From assembly GCF_027942865.1 (NCBI RefSeq), contig NC_134506.1, positions 14,964,436 to 15,028,435 of the forward strand: a DNA stretch of 64,000 nt, given 5' to 3'. Below the pieces are notes generated by a model that was not told where the DNA came from, searched no databases, and saw only the letters and a program-made list of their open reading frames with translations. Each line of letters starts with the position of its first letter. The stretch's first letter is position 1. Below, one piece after another: positions 50,286-59,445 of this stretch. The DNA comes from Odontesthes bonariensis. Taxonomy: Eukaryota; Chordata; Actinopteri; Atheriniformes; Atherinopsidae. Made by a program: the position numbers and the translations under genes.

Positions 50286-52422
50286 CAATTCAATTCAATT
50301 CAATTCATTTTTATTTATACAGCACCAAATACAACAAATGTCATCTCAAGGCACTTAGATAATAAGTCCAATTCAAGCCAATTGGAATTCAATTAATTGT
50401 AATCATAATTATTCATAAAATAATCCAATTTGTTCATATAGAGCCAATTCAAAAACAATTTTCTAGCTAAGGAAACCAACAGATTGCACTGAAAACTTTT
50501 TCTTTTTCGGTCCAATCTGCCAGCCTGAGCGTGCCTGAGGCGACTGTGGAGAGAAACGACTCCCTTTTAACAGGAAGAAACCTCTGGCAGAACCAGACTC
50601 AGGAAGGGTGGCCATCCGCCTCGACCAGCTGGAGTTTGAGAAGACAGAAAAGAGGGGGAGGGGGGGCAGCGGCACTGTAACACCATTCAAAGGATATCTG
50701 TTGGAACAGGGAAACACGAGTTAATGACCACAATAATGTCACATATACATAAAGAGAGTGAAGTGAGGAAAGGTGTGACAGATGAGGCCCCCAGCAGTCT
50801 GGGCCTATAGCAGCTTAACTATGGGATGTTTCAGGATCACCTGAGCCATCCCTAACTATAAGCTTTATAAAAAAGGAAAGTTTTAAGCCTGGTCTTAAAA
50901 GTGGAAAGGGTGTCTGCTTCCCGGACATTTACTGGCAGCTTATTCCACAATAGAGGGGCCTGATAACTGAAGGCTCTGCCTCCCATTCTATTTTTAGAAA
51001 CTCTGGGAACCTCAAGTAAACCTGCAGTTTGGGAACGAAGTGCTCTGTTAGGAACATATCTTACAATGAGATCTTTAAGATATGATGGAGCTCAGTCATT
51101 AAGAGCTTTATATGTTAGGAGAAGAATCTTAAATTCTATTCTGAATTTAACAGGGAGCCAATGAAGAGAAGCTAAAACTGGAGAAATATGATCTCTCCTG
51201 TTAGTTCTCATCAGAACTCTGGCTGCAGCATTTTGGATCAGCTGAAGGCTTTTCAGAGAATATGTGGGACAGCCCAATAATAAAGAATTACAGTAGTCCA
51301 ATCTTGAAGTAACAAATGCATGGACTAGTTTTTCTGCATAACTCTGAGACAAGGTGTTCCTGATTTTAACAATATTACGAAGATGAAAGAAGGCAGTCCT
51401 AGAAACCTGTTTTATATACGAGTCAAATGATAAGTTCTGGTCAAAAATAACTCCAAGATTCCTCACTGTAGAACTAGAAGCCAAGGAAATACCATCGAGA
51501 GTAACTATATAGCTAGACAATTTCTCCCTGAAACGCTCAGGTCCAAAGATAACGACTTCAGTTTGTCTGAATTTAGCAGCAGACAGTTCTGAGTCATCCA
51601 GGTCTTTATGTCTTTAAGACATGCTTGTAGTACGACCAACCTATTGGGTTCATCTGGTTTTATAGATAAGTACAACTGGGTATCATCAGCATAGCAATGG
51701 AAATTTATGCCATGCTGTCTAATAATATTACCTAATGGAAGCATGTATAAAGTGAAAAGAATCGGTCCAAGCACAGAACCCTGAGGAACTCCATGAATTA
51801 CTCTGGTGTGTGAGGAAGATTCTTCATTTACAAGAACAAACTGAAATCTATCAGATAAATATGACTTAAACCAGCCTAATGCAGTTCCTTTAATCCCAAT
51901 AACATGTTCAAGTCTCTTTAAGAAGATACTGCGATCGACCGTATCAAATGCAGCACTGAGATCCAACAGGACAAGCACAGACACAAGTCCGCTATCAGAG
52001 GCTAAGAGGAGATCAATGGTAACTTTCAGCAGTGCTGCTGTACTTGATGATACATCACTGATAATAGTGGGAAGGACTCCATCAATCTTCTCTCTAATAG
52101 AAACAATTTTATTGATAAAGAAGCTCATGAAATCATCACTGCTGAGAGTTAGTTAACTGGCTCAACAGAGCTCGGACTCTTAGTCAGACTGGCTACAGTG
52201 CTGAAAAGAAACCTGGGATTGTTCTTATTCTCTTCTATCAATGATGAATAATAAGCAGTTCTAGCTTTACGAAGGGCTTTCTTATACGTTATTAAACCAT
52301 CTTTCCAGACTAATTGAGACTCTTCTAAATTAGAGGAACGCCACTGTCTCTCCAGCTTTCTTGCTGTCTGCTTTAAAGCACGCAGCTGTGAATTATACCA
52401 AGGAGCCAACCTCGTCTGACTG
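50286..52422 (-). mobile_element. L2-like LINE, internally deleted and truncated
   Basis: Minus-strand frames give, in order, APWYNSQLRALKQTARKLER (52409-52149), then a reverse-transcriptase part (52128-51505) with LDLSAAFDTVDRSIFLKRLE, GVPQGSVLGPILF and the catalytic box FHCYADDTQLYLS, then the C-terminal part (51520-51092) with LGVIFDQNLSFDSYIKQVSR, SRLDYCNSLL and SPVLASLHWLPVKFRI. This arrangement matches the CR1/L2 group. The text jumps from IISDVSSSTA straight to LLKVTIDLLLASDSG, so the N-terminal RT fingers (the YRPIS region) are deleted. The endonuclease is absent. The 3' end carries a (TTGAA)n tail at 50286-50308. The copy is defective but has few stops. Confidence 0.87.
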
Positions 52423-52427
52423 ATTTG

Positions 52428-53157
52428 TCAGGAGTCTGGAATGCTCTTTGTGTTTTTTGTCTGCTGCTTCCGTGTGGCTTCCAGTAGGTGGCGCGGGTCC
52501 TCCAGGTGGTTACTGCAGCAGGTGCTCTGCATCAAGAGCTCGTTAAGGGAGACTTAAAGGAAGCTTGCTGCCAACGCCTCGCTGCCAGAGTGTTAGAATG
52601 TGTGGTACGTTTGCTACCTACCTGACCAAGCTAAGAAGTACAAAGTTTGTCCATGTGTTCATGCTTAGTTCCAAGCTACAGAAATCTTCCTTGTCTTTGT
52701 CTCGTTCATGTGTCTATGCTTTGTTCATGTGTCTATGCTTTGTTCATGTGTCTATGCTTTGTTCCAGGAGATTCTGAGTTCCAAGTTCAGTCACAGTTCC
52801 TGCCTAAGGATACTTACCTCGCTGCCGAAGAAACCACAACGGATCTTCTACACCGAACCCTGCTCACCCTCCACCGCCACCTGGAAGCAAACAGTCGAAC
52901 ATTAGATTCCGGACTCTGTCACCCTCTCCAAGCCGTGTTCATCTACAAACCTGTAAGCCGCAATACTCCAAGATTGTCACACAGTACTCACATAGAAATA
53001 ACCTGGACTCTTCCCCACAGTGACACCGGCTTCCGGAGAAGCCTGTCTCCAGTTCTTGCCGATTTACATTATTTCATAATAAACATTATTATTTTTCCTA
53101 CCTGGTCTCCTGAGTGTGTTCTGCATTTGGGCTAAATCTCGGCCCAGCATCATGACA
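52428..53157 (+). mobile_element. Solo LTR with 5-bp target duplication
   Basis: A 730-bp block begins TGTCA and ends TGACA (perfect 5-bp inverted termini) and is flanked by TGATT on both sides (52423-52427 and 53158-53162). AATAAA at 53079-53084 followed by a TC-rich stretch and CTGCATTTGGGC near the end suits an LTR polyadenylation region. A 19-bp unit containing TCATGTGTCTATGC is repeated three times at about 52705-52762. No internal gag/pol follows, so it is a solo LTR left by recombination. The family (Ty3-like or endogenous retroviral) cannot be decided. Confidence 0.85.
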
Positions 53158-53165
53158 TGATTACC

Positions 53166-53223
53166 AATGCATACATCGTCCAGTGCTGTATGCATTGATC
53201 ATCAAGGTAATGCGTACAGCACT
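53166..53223. repeat. Overlapping inverted repeats (hairpin) beside the solo LTR
   Basis: AATGCATACA (53166-53175) pairs with TGTATGCATT (53187-53196). The longer AGTGCTGTATGCATT (53182-53196) pairs with AATGCGTACAGCACT (53209-53223) with one mismatch. One arm can therefore form either of two stems. Confidence 0.7.
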
Positions 53224-53327
53224 ACAAGGTATCCACAAAGATAAGAAAATCCTAATTGCTGGAATGTTGATCAGCGACTGTGTGCGACTCAGACAATATT
53301 CTGAGGGACAATCAAAAATGATAACTT

Positions 53328-54019
53328 CCATCCATCCATCCATTATCTTCCGCTGGTCCGGGGATCGGGTCGCGGGGGCAGCAGCTTGAGCAAAGAGACC
53401 CAGACGTCCCTGTCCCCGGCCACTTCCTCCAGCTCTTCTTGGGGGACCCCGAGGCGTTCCCAGGCCAGCCAAGAAACATAGTCTCTCCAACGTGTCCTGG
53501 GTCTTCCCCGCGGCCTCCTCCCAGTGGGACGGGCCCGGAACACCTCACCGGGGAGGCGTCCAGGAGGCATTCTCACCAGATGCCCGAGCCACCTCATCTG
53601 ACTCCTCTCGATGCGGAGGAGCAGCGGTTCTACTCCGAGCCCCTCCCGGATGACCGAGCTTCTCACCCTATCTCTAAGGGAGAGCCCAGACACCCTGCGG
53701 AGGAAACTCATTTCGGCCGCTTGTATTTGTGATCTCGTTCTTTCGGTCACTACCCACAGCTCGTGACCATAGGTGAGGGTAGGAACATAGACTGACCGGT
53801 AAATCGAGAGCTTCGCCTTCTGGCTCAGCTCCTTCTTCACCACGAAGGGCCGGTGCAGAGCCCGCATCACTGCAGACGCCGCACCGATCCGTCTGTCAAT
53901 CTCCTGCTCCATTCGTCCCTCACTCGTGAACAAGACCCCGAGATACTTGAACTCCTCCACTTGGGGAAGGATCTCATTCCCGACCCGGAGAGAGCATTCC
54001 ACCCTTTTCCAGCCGAAGA
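53328..54019 (-). mobile_element. 5'-truncated Rex3/RTE-like LINE
   Basis: A single minus-strand frame of 219 codons (54002-53343) contains VEEFKYLGVLFTSEG, IDRRIGAASAVMRAL, YGHELWVVTERTRSQIQAAE and MRWLGHLVRMPPGRLPGEVF, the C-terminal end of the fish RTE/Rex3-type polymerase. The element ends in a (GGAT)n tail (TCCATCCATCCA at 53330-53341 on the plus strand), typical of that group. The RT catalytic box and endonuclease are absent. GC content is clearly higher than in the surroundings. The open frame suggests a relatively young insertion. Confidence 0.88.
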
Positions 54020-54699
54020 ATGATGAAACCTTAAAACCACATTTTCTTTTTTAAATCCCTGAAAAACAATGCATGTAAATTTGGATATTGTTAAAGGAAT
54101 GACACAAGATTACAAAAAGCATTGCCCATAGTGTAACAAAGGATGTCTGGGAGAATTTGGATGAATTTCCAGCTTGTTTTTATTGTGGTTGGTGCTCTAA
54201 TAAATCAGAAGTGGTGACAGTCTATGTATTTTATGAGCTCCAATCTAATACACCTAAAAGCAAACTGAACTGGTGGAGAACAGCTACCACTAAATAGTAT
54301 TAAAAATATTTACTCTGCATCCAAAGGACGTGAAACCAAGAGTTCACCTTTTAAACATGAGTACTGGGACTTGAAATGACTCATCTGAAAGAGGAATTGT
54401 CCAATTACTGCCCAAGATGCCCTTTGGTGCGTCAGAACAGTGACATACCACTTAATCGAAATCATCTCCTTAAGGCTTTTCAGAACATCTGATTATAATT
54501 GATTGTACATTTTTAGATGCACCCACTCAGAAACTTTTTAAAAAATGTATTCAAAGACATTCCGAAAACTCTGAAACTGCTCTTCCATCTTCTACACCAC
54601 AACTAATGTAATGATAAAGCATTGATAGACCCTCTATTATTTATTTGAAATTAACAAAATTTTAACTGTGCTAATTTCATATAAATTAAGGGTTTGTGT
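54020..54699. other. Intergenic DNA, includes one copy of a diverged duplicate
   Basis: No gene is seen. About 54308-54520 resembles 57984-58160 (see findings). The sequence is otherwise AT-rich. Confidence 0.45.
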
Positions 54700-56225
54700 T
54701 CTCTCACTACAATGCTTCAAAGCCGCCCAATGCAGGGCAAAACCTGCCCCCACCACTCCTCCTCCATCACATTTAGTACAATTGTACCCTAAGGCTGTGT
54801 GCTGAGTCCCAACCATTGCTCCCTTTACAGCCATGACTGTGCACCAGTTCACTCTTTACCAACCCCATTTATATTTGCTGAAAACACAACCGTCGTCTGG
54901 TTTGTCACAAGATGAGTCAGTTGACAGAGACTCTCATACAGGTGTTAACTTAAAGGGACACTATGTAATAAATTAAGTCATTTATTAGCTCAAATCAACA
55001 CATTCATTCATAAATTAGTCCTCATTGGTGTAAAATGATCTCTGTCAAAAATCTCAATTATCCTCCTGAGTGAAGAATAACTTGTCTGTATCTACATAGA
55101 GCAGGTAAGCTCTATGGAGGCTGCCATGTCCTTCCGGTCTATGAAAAACAACGAAGTGCCGAGAGGGACATAAAGCACTTCGAATCGCGTTTTCCCCAAC
55201 ACCAGGCCTGCAAGCGGAAATGACGTCATTTTGACGTCACGTCCGCCGAATGGCTTAATACTGGCGCTAATGGTAAATAGATTTTATCTCGTAAATTATC
55301 CCACTAATAATGCATTGATTGTTACCAAACTTCTGCCGTAGTACACATAGGCTCTTGACTCACAAAACGAGGCATTAGAAAGTTTGTAAGTTTACCGGGA
55401 GTTTATTTAAAAGAACACTTTCCAGATAGCAACTACACACTGCTGCTAACGCTGACACTACGTCGATGTCACTTCCGGTAACTCCCGGAATATGACTAAT
55501 TGCATTGCTTGCACACCAAAGGCTATGTCAACTTATGTTATCTGACATGTTCTTTGTCATCTGTATTTATAATGTTATTGTATGTGTGTTATGTAATCCT
55601 TTGTACTGTGTGTCTTGATGTCTTTTTGTTTGTATGGACCTTGAGTCTGAAGCCATAGCTTCTTGTATCTTGACACATACCGCCTGCCGTAGTACAAGAA
55701 GTTGCAACGCACATTTGAAAACGCGAGGCACTACAGAGCAAATTCATTCATTTGAAAAATAAAATTGCACCACTAGATGGGGGAAGAAATTACATAGTAT
55801 CCCTTTAACAACGTGACACTGAACACCACAAAGACCAAGCAGTTAACATTGGACTTCAGGAGGAAGTATAAGATCTCCCCCCTCTAGGCTTGTGTGGAAA
55901 GAGTGCAGTCTTTCAAGCTCTTTGGGGTCATCATATCTGAAGATCTCCCCTTGTTGGCCAACATTCCTGCAGCTTTTCCCATTAACCAATTTACAAATTA
56001 AACAAGAAAAAACACAAGGTATCCACCCATCCTGCTATCTACCCTCACTTTACTTGATTATGTGCAATAATTATTCTTATTCTGTTCATTATCTAGTTGT
56101 TAATATTTTGTATCCTATGCTTTTGACAGTTTCCTCTGTTTCTGTGATTAGACCATCGAGTCACAATTCCAATTTTGTTGTCTGCACTTACAATGTCAAT
56201 AAAGGCAATTTTGATTTAAATTCGG
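54700..56225 (+). mobile_element. LINE remnant split by a MITE
   Basis: Left part (about 54700-54953), plus strand: translates in pieces to GCVLSP, SLYSHDCAPVHS and FAENTTVV, which parallel PQGCVLSP, LYTHDC and the catalytic FADDTTVV of jockey-superfamily LINEs (here decayed to FAEN). Right part (from 55805): LNTTKTKQLTLDFRR and VERVQSFKLFGVII, the next conserved blocks in the same order. It then runs to a 3' UTR ending GTCTGCACTTACAATGTCAA and AATAAA near 56200. The 851-bp MITE at 54954-55804 sits exactly between the two parts. The LINE is also internally deleted after the LFGVII block. Confidence 0.75.
54954..55804. mobile_element. TTAA-flanked MITE with 16-bp inverted ends
   Basis: The ends AGGGACACTATGTAAT and ATTACATAGTATCCCT are inverted copies with one mismatch. 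TTAA flanks both sides (54950-54953 and 55805-55808), the target signature of piggyBac and Kolobok elements. It has no coding capacity. The interior has two perfect TGACGTCA sites and two diverged copies of a CTGCCGTAGTACA...CGAGGCA segment (55333 and 55684). It splits a LINE at a TTAA. Confidence 0.82.
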
Positions 56226-59185
56226 ATTCTGATCTTGTCAGCGGTGCACAAATGTGCGGACAGAGCAATTTATGGTGTGGGAATTTGTTGTGTGTTTCTG
56301 TTCCCAGGTCTATGGTTAAGATCTAATCACCACTGCATTATGTGCATTTGTATGTGATATCAGTTTTACAAGCTTAGCAGGCAAGAAGTCTTGTCACTGC
56401 ACAAGCTGTGATGCATTCAGTGAACACATGATGGCAGCACATTCACTAACTGATCAATGCGGGTATGATTTGGAAATCATTTCTAAAAATCTACACAGGT
56501 CGGTCATTTGTTGAGAGAATGAAAGTATTAAGTGTAGCCATTTAACCAGTAAGCAGGAAGTAAAATTGAGTAAAATGGTTTGATGGCTTATAAAAGAGAC
56601 CTCTGACCAAGAACACATGTTAGATATCAGAACTGAGATCCACCAAATGTTCAGTCGCAGGCTTATTTTTTGGGTGTGCATCACAAGTTTGAACGTTTTT
56701 TAGTATTCATCTCTGTGGTTGCAGCTGGCAGATGAACTCTTTAATCTCCCATTTACTTTCTCCCTTTATGTTCTGTTTCTATTTATTTTTGTCAGGATGC
56801 CTCTGAATGAAACCTAGACAATGAGTGTAACTACACACATTACACACCAGGTGTCAGTGGTGCACTACTCTTGGCAGCAGACTGAGCTCACACAGATACT
56901 GTAGAATAAATAAGAAAACTCAAATATGAGCAATTAGCAGTGAGGCAATCAAATGAATTCAACATAAAGAAAAGGAGCAGTGCTGCACATTTATGATCCT
57001 CTTATCACCACTTCTAGATGATTGCTTGATCTTCCTTGGAGGCGTCCGTTAGTGATCTTTCTAGCCTGAGCATCTGCTATTGTACTTCAATTTTGTGTAG
57101 AGCTCTCTGTTGTTGGCAAGACTCCTGTCTTTTTAGACTGCTGAGGCAAGCAGAGAGCAGGAAGTACAGTCATCCCACAGACAGTGGCATACATCCCATC
57201 CTGCACTGCTCAGAGCGCAGTGACAGAGCAGCATTTATGTGACTTTTTTTTAAAGCCTCTGCATATCCAATGATATCTAATAATGATGGATGATGTATTT
57301 GGAGGAAACAAACGCAGAATTCACATATATCGCATTGCAATCCAACATAAAATTTGAGCAGAATAATGATATAAACAGGAGGTTTGTGGTGCTGTACTGA
57401 GAAAGGACCTCTGGACCATCTTTGTGGTCAATGTTTTGGGGCCATGTGATGTTATATTATTCAACTGTGTGACTCTTGTTTTGCAATGTAAGAATATGTC
57501 TTCCAAGCACCATGTTGCACCTATTCAATATTCATATTCATATTTATGTTGTGTGCTGAATCCTTTCATGAACAAAGCTGAATGAAACAATAACCAACAT
57601 GAATAATTAAATAACATATCATACATAGAGCATAGACTGTGTGTAACTGATTTATTTCACAGTCCATAATTTAGAGTCTTCTTTTTGAGTGTTGTACTGT
57701 ATATAAAATGAATTCACTGAAGCAGCATCTTTCCTTTTCCAATGATGACAAACATATCTGTGAAAAACGGGCAATTGAGTCATCACACAGTATAGTGGCA
57801 GGAACCTGTTGTATTGTTTCCAGTACAATAGAAGATCAAGCAGAACTGTGACAATGTGACACACACACACACACACATACAGACATACACGCTAATGGCA
57901 CAAAATCCAGTCAGCAATGAGCCTCATTTTCAACTCTCTCAGTCTGTGTGGTGAGAGGATCACCTGCTTGTACACAACATTGAAATATTTACTCTCCATC
58001 CAGAGGACATGAAGTGAAAAATTATCTTAGTTTATTCAAAATAACAAACACGATTGCTGTGAAATGACTTTTCTGAAAGAGAAATTGCATAACGACTGAC
58101 CAATATGCACCTTAATCTCTCGTAAAGCTTTCATAAACCAGAGGATTTACATTTACAATAGCACACGGTCCAAATCATACGCCTTAATGCCACTAATGAC
58201 TTGCTTATTAAGTAAAGCTTGCTGTGAAGGCCTTATTCATCAGTGAGGTATTGTTCTGCAAGAGAATTTTGAAATGCATCATACTGAATTTTTGAGGGAT
58301 CACCTACTTAAAGATGTTTTCTATATTAAAAGACTTCAAATTTAAGAGATTATTCCTTTGAATGGTCCTTCTTTCTTTAAAGAATGAAAGAACGTTCAAA
58401 TCAAATCATTTGATTCTCAATTTGGGAAGCTGAGTAAGCCATTTGAAAGTGAACATAAAAACCAACAGATGTATCCTTTGGAGACAATCACCCACGCCTA
58501 CATCAGATTAACAACAGGCTGAGGTTGTGAAAGCAAAGCACTCGTAAAACTGGGCCCACATCTTCCCTTTCTTTAAGTGCTTAATTACCGTTTTAATGAA
58601 GGTTGCTGTTGACTGGGCAGTGGAAGATCCACAAACATGACGCAGGTTTTGTGTGACGCACAAAACCTTTTTTTCTGCTCAAACGCTGCAAAAAAAAATC
58701 CAACTCGGTATTTTCTTTTGGGTCTCCTTGTACATTTGATATTTAGTGGGTTGAGTAGTAAGTCAATGATCCAACATGTTTGGTTCCAATGCATCCTCGC
58801 ATTTTTTGCAGGATTTTTCTAAAAACAAACAAACAAACAAACAAACAAAAAAACCAATTGGTTCATGGTTTTAAATATTTACTAACTATTTCGATTCAGC
58901 TTTATATTTAAAGCCTATTCAAAGAGATATTATCATTATCAATAGGATGGTGATAATCTTCCTATAATGTTTTCCGTGGTCATAAATGAAGAAATTCTCC
59001 AAAGCGCCTGTAAAACGTGGACACTTCCTACAGTGTTCACACCCTCCCCCCTCCCCTACATTGAAAGAGGGGGCAGGTCTTGTTGTAGTGTGCTCTATTA
59101 CTGCTTCAGCAGGTGATGTTGTAGCTCACACGGGGCTAGAAGAGCCTCCTTACTTATCTGGTTTTAATTAGAGAGGTGACCTGGT
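56226..59185. other. Intergenic DNA upstream of scg3
   Basis: No gene is seen. It contains the second copy of the diverged duplicate (57984-58160), a short (CA)n at 57860-57877 and an (AAAC)n run at 58821-58853. The last 150 bases are GC-rich and lead into the scg3 promoter. Confidence 0.5.
58821..58853. repeat. (AAAC)n microsatellite
   Basis: AAAC repeated about seven times with an A-rich right edge. Confidence 0.9.
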
Positions 59186-59445
59186 TTCAGCACCGCGGCG
59201 CGTCAACAGCTCCAGAGTACAGCGGAGATTTGCCCAGCCCCTCCCCGCCCGGTACGCCTGACAGAGCGGGTGCCCAAGGCGCAGCCTTCGCGGCAGTTTC
59301 AGCACCAGTGGCCAGCCGGAGCGGAGCTGTCCACACATTCAGCACTTTTTTTTTTTCTCTCTCTGGAGGGGGGAATCGGACGTCGGTCAGTAAGACAGCC
59401 AGGAGATAAGTTACTCCTGTGCGCTCCGAAACATCTTGTTTCAGT
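59186..59445 (+). promoter_or_regulatory. scg3: scg3 promoter/5' UTR with REST half-site cluster
   Basis: GC-rich sequence immediately before the scg3 ATG. TTCAGCACC occurs at 59186-59194 and 59298-59306, and TTCAGCACT at 59338-59346, all on the plus strand; TTCAGCACA follows at 59668 in intron 1. TTCAGCACC is the left half of the REST/NRSF element, which restricts neuroendocrine genes to neurons. At 59186 the next bases GCGG keep CGG of the full motif; the right half is poor. A CRE-like core GACGTC is near 59380. Function is inferred. Confidence 0.5.

Noticed and set aside
52647..53135. Plus-strand 162-codon frame in the solo LTR
   Set aside because: It starts within the 19-bp tandem repeat and lies wholly within LTR boundaries set by the TGATT duplication; no protein family resemblance.
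55892..56326. Plus-strand 144-codon frame
   Set aside because: It overlaps the LINE polymerase remnant and its 3' UTR and is not a host gene.
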